Positions 32,477 through 42,728 of a DNA stretch of 48,810 nucleotides are shown in pieces (the first letter of the stretch is position 1; each line of letters opens with the position of its first letter). The position numbers and the translations under genes are program-made. The stretch comes from JAJXWB01 sp047605445 (GTDB lineage Bacteria > Pseudomonadota > Alphaproteobacteria > Rhizobiales > Beijerinckiaceae), in the NCBI GenBank assembly GCA_047605445.1, contig JASGFP010000010.1:1-48810 (forward strand), read 5' to 3'. The notes under the pieces were generated by a model that saw only the letters and a list, made by a program, of their open reading frames with translations, made no database searches and was not told where the DNA came from.

Positions 32477-33256
32477 TCAGCGCCGCGGCCGCCAGACCGG
32501 CTGGCCCGTCCACGCCGAAAGCCCGCCGTCCACCGGCAGACAGACGCCGTTGATGTAGGAAGCGTCGTCTGAGGCCAGAAAGCAGATTGCCGCAGCCACT
32601 TCCTCCGGCGTCCCGGCGCGGGCGAGCGGAATGCGATCCTCGTACTGCTCCATGACGGCAGGCGCCGCGCGCATGCGTGCGGTCATCGGCGTAGCGGTCA
32701 GGCCCGGCGCGACTGCGTTGACGCGCACGCCGTCGCGTCCCGCGTCCACCGCCATGGCGCGCGTGAGATTGATGACGGCCGCCTTGGCGGCGTCGTAGGC
32801 GGCGTTGCCGCCGTCGCCGGCGAGGCCTGAAATCGACGCGACATTGATGATCGCCCCGCGCGTTCCGATCAGGTGCGGCATGGCGGCGCGACTTGCGTGA
32901 AATACGCTGTCGAGCGACAGGCTCATGACGTGGCGCCAGTCGTCGTCACTCAAATCCTGCACGCGCCCGCGCCGGCCGCCGCCGGCCACGTTTACGAGGA
33001 CGTCGATGCGGCCATATGCGCGCACAGCCTCGGAGACGAGCTTTTCGAGACCGGATTTCTCCCGCGCATCGAGCGTTTCAAGCAGAAGGCGCGCAGGATC
33101 GATATCGAGCGCGCGGCCATGCGCCGCGAGCGCGGCGCCGTCGATGTCGCAGAGCGCCAGCCGCGCGCCTTCCGTCGCAAACCGCCGCGCCGTCGCGAGG
33201 CCGATGCCGGATGCCGCAGCGGTGATCACGACCGCCTTGTTCTCGAATCTTCCCAA
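32477..33256 (-). CDS. Short-chain dehydrogenase/reductase (SDR)
   Basis: A classical 259-residue SDR. Cofactor loop TAAASGIG is at 12-19, with D37 in ALCDIDG pointing to NAD(H). The catalytic residues are S141/S143 (INVASISG), Y154 and K158 (YDAAK). The C-terminal FLASDDASYINGVCLPVDGG is normal. The start is TTG at 33256, with GGGAGGGG 4-5 bases upstream and no alternative. It is divergent from the acyl-CoA ligase gene, so the two may serve one catabolic route, but the substrate is unknown. Confidence 0.9.
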   Translation of the reverse strand: MGRFENKAVVITAAASGIGLATARRFATEGARLALCDIDGAALAAHGRALDIDPARLLLETLDAREKSGLEKLVSEAVRAYGRIDVLVNVAGGGRRGRVQDLSDDDWRHVMSLSLDSVFHASRAAMPHLIGTRGAIINVASISGLAGDGGNAAYDAAKAAVINLTRAMAVDAGRDGVRVNAVAPGLTATPMTARMRAAPAVMEQYEDRIPLARAGTPEEVAAAICFLASDDASYINGVCLPVDGGLSAWTGQPVWRPRR

Positions 33257-33368
33257 GTCCCCTCCCCGCCGTTGACGTCGCAGCCGCCGCCCTCATATCG
33301 TCGCGTCAACAATCGGACCGCGCAAGATTGTCGGACGGTCCGGCGAAACAGAATTGCGGGGACGGGAC

Positions 33369-35000
<1,632 letters not shown>

Positions 35001-35143
35001 CCCCGGTGTGGCCCGCGCGACACGAACCGGGGAAACCCAGCCGCGTGCGAGCCATGCAGCGTTGCATGACCTGGGTCCATTGGCCCAGAATGCCGCGTGA
35101 TTCACACTGCCCGCAACGGGGCCGGGCGAGGGAAGGAAACACC

Positions 35144-35743
35144 ATGCGGCGAACGATCATTGCCTATGCCTGCGCGATCGGCGGCCTGCTCGCCGCCGGC
35201 GTCGCCACCGCAGCGCCGGGCGTCGAATACGACCCGCTGACCCATCAGCCGCTGGTCCAGAGCCCGGGCGCGCTGGGCGCGGGCGGGCGTCCGATGGCGA
35301 CCGCCATCCCGCGCGAAACCGTCTATTTCAACGGCAAATATGCGCCGGGCACGATCGTCATCTCCACCGCCGAGCGCCGGCTCTATTATGTTCTGCCGGG
35401 CGGACAGGCGATCAAATACGGCGTCGGCGTCGGCCGTCCCGGCTTCGAATGGGGCGGCGTCAAGACCGTCACCATGAAGCGCGAATGGCCGGACTGGACG
35501 CCGCCGGCGCAGATGCTGCGCCGCCGTCCCGACCTGCCCCGCCACATGGCGGGCGGCATCCAGAATCCGCTCGGCGCGCGCGCCATGTATCTCGGCGGCT
35601 CGCTCTACCGCATCCACGGCTCGAACGAGCCGGAGACGATCGGCCAGGCCGTGTCGTCGGGCTGCATCCGTATGACCAACGACGACGTCACGGACCTTTA
35701 CAACCGTGTGAGCGTCGGCACGAAAGTCGTCGTGATGCGCTGA
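35144..35743 (+). CDS. L,D-transpeptidase (YkuD/ErfK type)
   Basis: A 199-residue exported cell-wall enzyme. A signal peptide ends near ATAAPG (residue 25). The YkuD domain covers about 68-198, with H158 in LYRIHGSNEP and nucleophile C174 in SSGCIRM. It would form 3-3 peptidoglycan cross-links or anchor envelope proteins by attacking meso-diaminopimelate peptides. GGAAGGAAA precedes the ATG. It lies 143 bp after the ligase gene and ends just before an intrinsic terminator. Confidence 0.93.
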   Translation: MRRTIIAYACAIGGLLAAGVATAAPGVEYDPLTHQPLVQSPGALGAGGRPMATAIPRETVYFNGKYAPGTIVISTAERRLYYVLPGGQAIKYGVGVGRPGFEWGGVKTVTMKREWPDWTPPAQMLRRRPDLPRHMAGGIQNPLGARAMYLGGSLYRIHGSNEPETIGQAVSSGCIRMTNDDVTDLYNRVSVGTKVVVMR

Positions 35744-35767
35744 AGCGCCGCTGTCCGGCCAATTGCG

Positions 35768-35798
35768 AACCGCCCTCACCGGGCGGTTTTGCATTTTT
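35768..35798 (+). terminator. Intrinsic terminator after the L,D-transpeptidase gene
   Basis: A perfect 8-bp stem, AACCGCCC with GGGCGGTT, has a 5-base loop and the tail TTGCATTTTT. It is 24 bases past the stop codon. Confidence 0.85.
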
Positions 35799-36060
35799 GG
35801 CGACCCTATCGGCAGAGAGTCATTCGCCAAACGAATTCAAGACGCGCGCGATCTCACGCAACTTGGCGATGACGTCGTCGATCTGGACTGCGACAGATGT
35901 CGCCGCCCAATTGTAGGTAGACGCTTATCGCCAGTCCGAAGAGATCGGCGACAGCGCGCGTCGCGACCACCAGCAATGTGCGCTGCGCCATCGCCGCCAT
36001 GATCGGCCCCTACCATGATCGTCCGCTACCATGATCGCCAGGGCGCCCTCCCCGCACACG
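35799..36060. other. Intergenic stretch after terminator, possible gene remnant
   Basis: No firm gene. A 48-codon minus-strand frame (35854-36000, beginning MAAMAQRTLLVVATRAVADLFG) could be a remnant or small membrane peptide but lacks a clear ribosome site. Its start abuts the tandem repeat at 35995-36042. Confidence 0.35.
35995..36042. repeat. Three 16-bp tandem repeats
   Basis: Units at 35995-36010, 36011-36026 and 36027-36042 share CCATGATCG; units 2 and 3 both begin TACCATGATCG. They lie between the possible remnant frame and the DUF971 gene. Confidence 0.7.
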
Positions 36061-36414
36061 TCAGCGCGTCAGGCCCTTCTCGGCAAGCGCCGCAACGTAC
36101 CGGCCCCAGATCGCGTCATAGTCGCGGCCGAGCTCGGCCAGATACTTCCACGAGAATATCCCGGTGTTATGCCCGTCGTCGAAATCCAGGCGAATGGCGT
36201 AATTGCCGACCGGCGCTATCTCCTTGATCCGCACATTCTTTTTTCCACCCACCGTCTTGCGCTCGGCCGCGCTGTGGCCCTGCACCTCGGCGCTGGGGCT
36301 CTCCACACGCAGATATTCCGCCGAGTAATCGTAGTTCGAGGCGTCGTCGAACTGGATCGTCAGGCGCGTTCCGTTGTCGTGCAGCCTGATTTCGCTCGGC
36401 CAAGGCTCGGCCAT
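36061..36414 (-). CDS. DUF971 protein
   Basis: A 117-residue protein consisting only of the DUF971 domain, which is also the N-terminal domain of gamma-butyrobetaine hydroxylase. Conserved parts are WPSEIRLHDNGTRLTIQFDDASNYDYSAEYLRVESPSAEVQGH, with APVGNYAIRLDFDDGHNTGIFSWKYL after it. Stand-alone DUF971 proteins are found near Mrp/ApbC and moaA genes and are suspected in iron-sulfur protein maturation; this is inference. It is divergent from moaA with 86 bp between starts. Confidence 0.9.
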   Translation of the reverse strand: MAEPWPSEIRLHDNGTRLTIQFDDASNYDYSAEYLRVESPSAEVQGHSAAERKTVGGKKNVRIKEIAPVGNYAIRLDFDDGHNTGIFSWKYLAELGRDYDAIWGRYVAALAEKGLTR

Positions 36415-36500
36415 GTCGCTCTCTCCGTCTCGGCCTAAAGGCCGCTTTTCCCGCTTGCGGGTCGCTATATATTCCCCGTGGTCACGGATATAAGGCGCCC

Positions 36501-37532
36501 ATGAACGTTCCGGCTACCCCGACGATCAAAGCGACGCCCGCGCTGGTGGATCCCTTCGGCCGGGCGATCACCTATGTGCGCGTTTCGGTGACGGACCGCT
36601 GCGACTTCCGCTGCGTCTATTGCATGTCCGAGGACATGACCTTCCTGCCCAAGCGCGATCTGCTGACGCTCGAGGAGCTGGACCGGCTGTGCTCGGCCTT
36701 CGTCGCGCGTGGCGCCCGCAAGCTGCGCATCACCGGCGGCGAGCCGCTGGTGCGGCGCGATATCATGACGCTGTTCCGCCGCCTCTCGCGCCATCTCGAC
36801 TCCGGCGCGCTGAAGGAGCTGACGCTCACCACCAACGGCTCGCTTCTGTCGAAATACGCGGCGGAGCTGGCCGATTGCGGCGTGAAGCGTATCAATGTTT
36901 CGATCGACACGCTCGACCCCCTGAAGTTCAAGGAGATCACGCGGCGCGGCGATCTGGCGACAGTGCTGGCCGGGCTCGACGCCGCCCAGAAGGCCGGGCT
37001 CGCCATCAAGCTCAACGCCGTGGCTCTCAAGGGCGTGAACGAGCGGGAAGTCTTCGACCTCGTGAAATTCGCGCACGGGCGCGGCATGGACATGACTTTC
37101 ATCGAGGTCATGCCGCTCGGCGAGGTCGAGGGCGAGCGCGTCGACCAGTACTGGCCGCTGAGCGAGGTGCGCGCAAAACTGTCCGAACAATTCACGCTTG
37201 AAGCGACGGATTATTCGACCGGCGGTCCCGCGCGCTACTACCTCGCGAAGGAGACTGGCGGGCGGGTCGGTTTCATCACGCCGCTCACTCACAATTTCTG
37301 CGAAAGCTGCAATCGCGTGCGCGTGACCTGCACCGGCACGCTCTACATGTGTCTGGGCCAGGAGGACGCCGCCGACCTGCGCGAGCCGCTGCGCGCGTCC
37401 CCGACCGACGAGAAGCTCAACGCGGCGATCGAGGCGGCCATCCGGCGAAAGCCGAAGGGGCACGATTTCATCATCGACCGCACGACCCGCCGGCCCGCCG
37501 TGGCGCGGCACATGAGCGTGACCGGAGGCTGA
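36501..37532 (+). CDS. moaA: GTP 3',8-cyclase (molybdenum cofactor biosynthesis)
   Basis: A radical-SAM enzyme for the first step of molybdopterin synthesis, with MoaC acting next. The SAM cluster ligands are C34, C38 and C41 (CDFRCVYC). The second cluster ligands are C267, C270 and C284, with the canonical 3- and 14-residue spacings. The protein ends in the conserved Gly-Gly tail (SVTGG) needed for activity. AAGG lies before the ATG. The other moa genes are not in the window. Confidence 0.96.
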   Translation: MNVPATPTIKATPALVDPFGRAITYVRVSVTDRCDFRCVYCMSEDMTFLPKRDLLTLEELDRLCSAFVARGARKLRITGGEPLVRRDIMTLFRRLSRHLDSGALKELTLTTNGSLLSKYAAELADCGVKRINVSIDTLDPLKFKEITRRGDLATVLAGLDAAQKAGLAIKLNAVALKGVNEREVFDLVKFAHGRGMDMTFIEVMPLGEVEGERVDQYWPLSEVRAKLSEQFTLEATDYSTGGPARYYLAKETGGRVGFITPLTHNFCESCNRVRVTCTGTLYMCLGQEDAADLREPLRASPTDEKLNAAIEAAIRRKPKGHDFIIDRTTRRPAVARHMSVTGG

Positions 37533-37664
37533 CCGGCGCGGGCGGCGCCGACTGGCGGCGCGTCCTTCCCGATGCTAAGCAAGACGTAAAGCCTGCGAAG
37601 TCTCACAAGCCGGGTTCAACCGGCCAGGACGGGCGGAAGGCAAGACGGGCGGAAGGGGAGCGGG

Positions 37665-38213
37665 ATGGATTTTCTACTGCGTATCAGCCGCGCGATCGAT
37701 TCGATTCAGGAGCGGTTCGGCAAGGCCTTGAGCTGGCTCATTCTGGCGGCCGTCCTCGTCTCGTCCATCAACGCCATCATCCGCTTCGCTTTCAACATCA
37801 GCTCGAACGCGTGGCTGGAACTGCAATGGTATCTGTTCGGCGCAGTGTTCCTGCTCGGCGCCGGATACACGCTGCTGAAGAACGAACATATCAAGATCGA
37901 CATCGTGAATTCGCATCTGCCCAGGACGCTGCGAAACTGGATCGAGCTGTTCGGCCATGTGTTCTTTCTCGGCACGTTCTGCGTCGTGATGATCTGGCTG
38001 GGAACGCCGTTCTTTCTGCGTTCTTTCTCCGAGAAGGAATATTCGTCCAGCGCCGGTGGCCTGATCGTCTGGCCGGCCAAGCTCATCATCCCCGTGGGCT
38101 TCGCCATTCTGTTGATTCAGGGCGTGTCGGAATTCATCAAGCGCGTCGCGATCATGCAGGGAAAAATCCCCGATCCGCACGCGGGCGTGTCCGGCCACGG
38201 CATCGAAGGCTGA
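37665..38213 (+). CDS. dctQ: TRAP transporter small permease (DctQ type)
   Basis: A 182-residue subunit with four membrane helices (about 20-40, 50-72, 93-115 and 130-155) and the family segment NEHIKIDIVNSHLPRTLRNWIELFGHVFF. It pairs with the DctM subunit encoded 10 bp downstream to form a sodium-driven uptake system for organic acids. GGGGAG precedes the ATG. The low-homology ends and longer length fit the TakP-type 2-oxoacid systems. Confidence 0.92.
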   Translation: MDFLLRISRAIDSIQERFGKALSWLILAAVLVSSINAIIRFAFNISSNAWLELQWYLFGAVFLLGAGYTLLKNEHIKIDIVNSHLPRTLRNWIELFGHVFFLGTFCVVMIWLGTPFFLRSFSEKEYSSSAGGLIVWPAKLIIPVGFAILLIQGVSEFIKRVAIMQGKIPDPHAGVSGHGIEG

Positions 38214-38223
38214 GGAGCGCGCC

Positions 38224-39894
38224 ATGGCCCATTTCATCGCGCAGAACATGGCGCCGATCATGTTCGCCTCGCTCGTGATCGTGCTGCTGCTCGGCTATCC
38301 CGTCGCCTTCTCGCTCGCCGCCGTCGGCCTGTTCTACTTCATGGTGGGCGTCGAACTCGCGCCGCTGTCGGGCGGCAGCATCAGCCTCGACTGGAACCTC
38401 CTCTCGGCGCTGCCCGAGCGCGTGTTCGGCGTCATGAACAACGACACGCTGCTCGCCATTCCCTTCTTCACATTCATGGGGCTGATCCTCGAACGGTCCG
38501 GGATGGCAGAAGACCTGCTCGATACGATAGGCCAGCTTTTCGGGCCGGTGCGCGGCGGCCTCGCCTATGCCGTGATCTTCGTCGGCGCGTTGCTGGCGGC
38601 GACCACCGGCGTCGTCGCGGCCTCCGTGATTTCCATGGGGCTGATCTCGCTGCCGATCATGCTGCGCTATGGCTATGACAGGCGTCTGGCCTCCGGCGTG
38701 ATCGCGGCGTCGGGCACGCTGGCGCAGATCATCCCGCCCTCGCTCGTTCTCATCGTGATGGCCGACCAGCTCGGCCGCTCGGTGGGCGACATGTACAAGG
38801 GCGCGATGATCCCCGGCCTCGTGCTCTCGGCGCTCTATGCCGGCTACGTGTTTCTCGTGACGATCGTGAAGCCGGATTTCGCGCCCGCCCTGCCGAAGGA
38901 AGCGCGCACGCTCGGTTCCGGCGTCGGGTCGCTGATCGCCATCGTCGTCGCGTCTGGCGGCGTCTTCTACGCGGCAACGCTCTGGCTCGCGGGCGCCTAT
39001 CCGAAGATGCCATCCGACAATGCCGCGATCTGGGCGGGCACGATCGCCATCGTCTTCGCCTATGCGATCGCGCTCATCAACGAGACGCTGAAGCTCGGCC
39101 TGCTGTCGCGCCTGGCCTCGCAGGTGGTGATCGTGCTGGTGCCGCCGCTGGCGCTGATCTTTCTTGTGCTCGGCACGATTTTCGTCGGCATCGCCACGCC
39201 GACCGAGGGCGGCGCGATGGGCGCGCTCGGCGCGCTGATCCTCGCGCTCGCCAAGCGCCGCCTGTCGCTCGACCTCCTGAAACAGGCGATGGACACGACG
39301 GCGAAGCTCTCGTCCTTCGTCGTGTTCATCCTGCTCGGCGCGCGCGTGTTTTCGCTGACCTTCTATGGCGTCAACGGCCATACCTGGGTCGAGCACATGC
39401 TCACGTCGCTGCCGGGCGGCCAGATCGGCTTCCTGATCGTCGTCAACCTGTTCGTCTTCGTCCTGGCCTTCTTCCTCGACTTCTTCGAACTGGCCTTCAT
39501 CATTGTGCCGCTGCTCGGGCCCGCGGCCGAGAAGCTCGGCATCGACCTCATCTGGTTCGGCGTCATTCTCGGCGTGAACATGCAGACCAGCTTCATGCAT
39601 CCACCCTTCGGCTTCGCGCTCTTCTACCTGCGATCCGTGGCGCCGGTCTCGGAATTCATCGACCGCGTGACGGGCAAGAAGACGGCGCCGGTCACGACGG
39701 GCCAGATCTACATGGGCGCCATTCCCTTCGTGATCATCCAGCTCATCATGGTGGCGCTGGTCGTGCTCATCCCCTCGATGGTGATGATCTACAAGTCCGG
39801 CGGCGTGCATCTGGACCAGAAGCAGATCGACCAGCAGTTCCAGCAGATCGCGCCGGCGCCGGGCGGCGACGACCCGCCGCCGCTGAAGTTCTGA
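38224..39894 (+). CDS. dctM: TRAP transporter large permease (DctM type)
   Basis: A 556-residue polytopic protein, about 12-14 helices, forming the TRAP translocation path. Signature stretches are LLAIPFFTFMGLILERSGMAEDLLDTIGQLFGPVRGGLAYAVIFVGALLAATTGVVAAS and IIPPSLVLIVMADQLGRSVGDMYKGAMIPG. The large central loop region and HPPFGFALFYLRSVAP near the end fit the 2-oxoacid/mannitol-type branch. A hydrophilic Gln-rich tail (QKQIDQQFQQ) closes it. GAGGAG precedes the ATG. Confidence 0.94.
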   Translation: MAHFIAQNMAPIMFASLVIVLLLGYPVAFSLAAVGLFYFMVGVELAPLSGGSISLDWNLLSALPERVFGVMNNDTLLAIPFFTFMGLILERSGMAEDLLDTIGQLFGPVRGGLAYAVIFVGALLAATTGVVAASVISMGLISLPIMLRYGYDRRLASGVIAASGTLAQIIPPSLVLIVMADQLGRSVGDMYKGAMIPGLVLSALYAGYVFLVTIVKPDFAPALPKEARTLGSGVGSLIAIVVASGGVFYAATLWLAGAYPKMPSDNAAIWAGTIAIVFAYAIALINETLKLGLLSRLASQVVIVLVPPLALIFLVLGTIFVGIATPTEGGAMGALGALILALAKRRLSLDLLKQAMDTTAKLSSFVVFILLGARVFSLTFYGVNGHTWVEHMLTSLPGGQIGFLIVVNLFVFVLAFFLDFFELAFIIVPLLGPAAEKLGIDLIWFGVILGVNMQTSFMHPPFGFALFYLRSVAPVSEFIDRVTGKKTAPVTTGQIYMGAIPFVIIQLIMVALVVLIPSMVMIYKSGGVHLDQKQIDQQFQQIAPAPGGDDPPPLKF

Positions 39895-39910
39895 TACGCA
39901 ATTCGCAAAC

Positions 39911-39947
39911 GAAAAGGCCCGGACTTGCGTCCGGGCCTTCCTTTTTG
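39911..39947. terminator. Bidirectional intrinsic terminator
   Basis: A perfect 11-bp stem, AAGGCCCGGAC with GTCCGGGCCTT, encloses TTGC, with T-rich tails on both strands (CCTTTTTG on plus, TTTCG on minus). It separates convergent dctM and the binding-protein gene. Confidence 0.9.
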
Positions 39948-39959
39948 ATCGGTTCTGGA

Positions 39960-41054
39960 TCAGCCTTTGGCGCGCTGGCGCACCATGAAATTGTCGTAGC
40001 CGTATTCGGCGACCTGCCACCACAGATATTCGTCGTTGCGGAAGGCCATGTAGGAATCGTGGATCTTCTTGAACTTGTCGCTCTTGGCGGAGAGTTCGGC
40101 GTAGAGCTCGTTCGAGGCCTTGTAGGCGGCCTCGAGGATTTCCGTCGAGAAGGGGCGAAGCTTGGTGCCGCCGGCGACCAGGCGCTTGAGCGCGGCCGGG
40201 TTGACTGCGTCATACTTCGCCTGGATGGAGACGTTCGACATGGCCGCCGCCGTCTTCAGCACCGCCTGATAGGCCTTCGGCAGCGCGTTGAACTTCTCCT
40301 TGTTGATGATGTAGTGCAGGCAGGTGCCGCCTTCCCAGAAGCCCGGGTAATAATAGTACGGCGCCACCTTGTTGAAGCCGAGCTTCTCGTCATCATACGG
40401 CCCCACCCATTCGGCGGCGTCGATCGTGCCTTTTTCGAGCGCCGGATAGATGTCGCCGCCCGCGATCTGCTGGGGCACGGCGCCGAGCTTCTGCATGACC
40501 GCGCCCGCCATGCCGGCGATGCGGAACTTGAGGCCCTTGAGATCGGCGACGGTCTTGATCTCGTTGCGGAACCAGCCGCCCATCTGCGTGCCGGTGTTGC
40601 CGCCCGGGAAAGCCACCAGATTGTAGCCGCCGAGGAACTCGTCGATCAGCTCGTTGCCGCCGCCATGGTAGAACCAGGCGTTCTCCTGACGCGCATTGAG
40701 GCCGAAGGGAACGGCCGCGCCGAAGCAGAAGGTCGGGTCCTTGCCCCAGTAATAGTAGAGCGCCGTCTGGCCGATCTCGACCGTGCCGTTCTGCGTCGCG
40801 TCGAGCGCGCCGGGGCCGGGAACGATTTCACCGGCGGCGAAGCACTGGATCTGGAACTTGCCGTCCGTCATTTCGGCGACCGCCTTCGACAGAACTTCGG
40901 CGCCGCCGAACAGCGTGTCGAGCGACTTCGGGAAGCTCGAGGTGAGACGCCATTTTACTTCCGGAGCGGTCTGGGCGATGGCGGGCGCGGCAATGCCTGC
41001 GCCGGCGCCGGCGAGCGCAGCCGTCTTCAGGAATTTTCTTCTTTCAACCGTCAT
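39960..41054 (-). CDS. TRAP transporter solute-binding protein (TakP-like)
   Basis: A 364-residue periplasmic binding protein. The N-terminus RRKFLKTAALAGAGAGIAAPAIAQ is a Tat signal (twin Arg at 5-6), so it is probably exported folded. The mature start, VKWRLTSSFPKSLDTLFGGAEVLSKAVAEMTDGKFQIQCFAAGEIVPG, matches the 2-oxoacid-binding TakP branch; the conserved RIAGMAGAVMQKLGAVPQQIAGGDIYPALEKGTIDAAEWVGP contains the carboxylate-binding Arg. The gene faces dctQM instead of being in line with it. Confidence 0.93.
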   Translation of the reverse strand: MTVERRKFLKTAALAGAGAGIAAPAIAQTAPEVKWRLTSSFPKSLDTLFGGAEVLSKAVAEMTDGKFQIQCFAAGEIVPGPGALDATQNGTVEIGQTALYYYWGKDPTFCFGAAVPFGLNARQENAWFYHGGGNELIDEFLGGYNLVAFPGGNTGTQMGGWFRNEIKTVADLKGLKFRIAGMAGAVMQKLGAVPQQIAGGDIYPALEKGTIDAAEWVGPYDDEKLGFNKVAPYYYYPGFWEGGTCLHYIINKEKFNALPKAYQAVLKTAAAMSNVSIQAKYDAVNPAALKRLVAGGTKLRPFSTEILEAAYKASNELYAELSAKSDKFKKIHDSYMAFRNDEYLWWQVAEYGYDNFMVRQRAKG

Positions 41055-41193
41055 CTATCTCTCCCTCACAGGGCGGCCCGATTTACGCATTCGCGCGATT
41101 GAGGGCCTGCGCGGGCAGGAGATAAGCACATAAGCAGCGGGGCGCGAAGCGAATTGCGCAGGGATCGAACCTTCCGCCGCCATCAAACAGAAG

Positions 41194-41217
41194 CGCCGCC
41201 GGGGTGAGCCGGCGGCG
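41194..41217 (-). terminator. Terminator of the Gly/Trp-rich gene
   Basis: CGCCGCCGG pairs with CCGGCGGCG around GGTGAG. T-rich sequence follows on the minus strand (CTTCTGTTTG) and also on the plus strand (TTCTTTATTTC). It lies 26 bases past the stop at 41244. Confidence 0.65.
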
Positions 41218-41243
41218 TTCTTTATTTCAGAATGTTCTGATCG

Positions 41244-41672
41244 CTAGCAGGCGACGCGGACGCGGCGGTAGCCGAGGAAATTTCCCCAGGCGTCGTACAT
41301 CGGCCGGTTGGCCACGCAGCCATAGCCATAGCCGTCATAGGCGCCTGCGGCGAGCGCGCCGACCGCAAGACCGCCAACCGCGCCGGCCACCCACGGGCCG
41401 GGACCGCCCCAACCCGGACGCCAGCCGTAGCCGTATCCCCAGCCGGGCCTGCCGTAACCCCAGCCTGGGCCGCGCCCCCACCCTGGGCCGCGCCCCCAGC
41501 CGGGACCGGAGCGGAACGTGGTGCCAGGGCCGGCGGCGAACCGGGGCCCAGCGGGATTAGGGCCGAAGCCCCTGCGCCCCTGAGCGTCGGCCGGGGTCGC
41601 GGTCGCCGCAAGCGAGGCGCCGAGAGCGAGGGCGGCCAGACCGGCGGTCAATGTCTTACTGATGCGGGACAT
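41244..41672 (-). CDS. Gly/Trp-rich exported protein
   Basis: A 142-residue protein with a signal peptide (cleaved near ADAQ, residue 31). The mature protein carries tandem GPGWGR units and related GYGWRPGWG runs (about residues 55-92), then a small hydrophobic Gly/Ala segment WVAGAVGGLAVGALAAGAY and a Cys-containing tail, YGCVANRPMYDAWGNFLGYRRVRVAC. AGGAG sits 8 bases before the ATG. This type, with a Gly-zipper-like segment and final YRRVRVC, is common in Hyphomicrobiales; a surface or envelope location is inferred. Confidence 0.82.
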   Translation of the reverse strand: MSRISKTLTAGLAALALGASLAATATPADAQGRRGFGPNPAGPRFAAGPGTTFRSGPGWGRGPGWGRGPGWGYGRPGWGYGYGWRPGWGGPGPWVAGAVGGLAVGALAAGAYDGYGYGCVANRPMYDAWGNFLGYRRVRVAC

Positions 41673-41858
41673 GGAATTCTCCTTTCGCCGGCGATCCGCC
41701 GGAAACTCTCCCGGAAACTCTGTTGTAGTCCTTTTGATCCATATGCGCTGAATAAGAACTGAACGGATTGCGGCAAGAAAAGGGCGAGTGGTCGGCTTGC
41801 GGCGTCCCGGCGCTCGTGGCATGCCAGCGGGATTCTTCTGTCACGAAAGGCGAATTCG

Positions 41859-42728
41859 ATGACCAAAGTCGCGTTTCTGGGCCTAGGCGTCATGGGCTTT
41901 CCCATGGCCGGCCACCTCAAGACCAAGGGCGGCTGCGACGTGGTCGTCTACAATCGCTCGGCGGCGAAGGCGAAGGCCTGGGTGGAAAAATTCGGCGGAT
42001 CGTCGGCGCCGACGCCACGCGAGGCGGCCCTGGATTGCGACATCGTCTTCGCCTGCGTGGGGAATGACGACGACCTGCGCTCTGTCGTCCTCGGGCCCGA
42101 CGGCGCGCTTGCTGGCATGAAGACGGGCGCGATTTTCGTCGATCATACGACAGCCTCCGCCGAAGTTGCGCGCGAGCTTCACGCGGCGGCGGGAAAGCTC
42201 GGGATTTCGTTTATCGACGCGCCCGTTTCAGGCGGCCAGGCGGGCGCGGAAAATGGCGCCCTGACGGTGATGTGCGGCGGCGATGCCGACGCCTACGCCA
42301 AGGCGGAACCCGTCATCGCCCATTTCGCGCGCGCCTGCCGCCTGATGGGCCCATCCGGCGCCGGCCAGTTGACGAAAATGGTCAACCAGATCTGCATTGC
42401 AGGCCTCGTGCAGGGGCTGTCGGAAGGCTTGCACTTCGCCCAGAAGGCGGGCCTCGACGGCGAAGCGGTGGTGGCAGTGATCTCCAAGGGCGCGGCGCAA
42501 TCCTGGCAGATGGAAAACCGCTACAAGACGATGCTCGACGGCAAGTTCGATTTCGGCTTCGCGGTCGACTGGATGCGTAAGGACCTGTCGATATGCCTGT
42601 CCGAAGCGCGCAACAACGGCGCGAACCTGCCGGTCGCCGCGCTCGTCGACCAATTCTATTCGGAAGTGCAGAAAATGGGCGGCAAGCGCTGGGATACATC
42701 CAGCCTGATCGCGCGGCTCAATCGCTGA
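41859..42728 (+). CDS. 3-hydroxyisobutyrate dehydrogenase-family oxidoreductase
   Basis: A 289-residue beta-hydroxyacid dehydrogenase. The dinucleotide motif FLGLGVMGFPMAGHL is at the start (GLGVMG 8-13), the substrate motif DAPVSGGQAGAENG at 120-133, and the catalytic Lys is K173 in GQLTKMVNQ. YNRSAAK after the second strand (N32-R33) suggests NADP preference. 3-hydroxyisobutyrate, tartronate semialdehyde or succinic semialdehyde could be the substrate. AAAGGCGA precedes the ATG. It overlaps the facing glycosylase gene by 11 bp. Confidence 0.9.
   Translation: MTKVAFLGLGVMGFPMAGHLKTKGGCDVVVYNRSAAKAKAWVEKFGGSSAPTPREAALDCDIVFACVGNDDDLRSVVLGPDGALAGMKTGAIFVDHTTASAEVARELHAAAGKLGISFIDAPVSGGQAGAENGALTVMCGGDADAYAKAEPVIAHFARACRLMGPSGAGQLTKMVNQICIAGLVQGLSEGLHFAQKAGLDGEAVVAVISKGAAQSWQMENRYKTMLDGKFDFGFAVDWMRKDLSICLSEARNNGANLPVAALVDQFYSEVQKMGGKRWDTSSLIARLNR

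Noticed and set aside
38152..40023. 623-codon minus-strand open frame opposite dctM
   Set aside because: Charged, repetitive translation typical of antisense to a membrane-protein gene; dctM is unmistakable.
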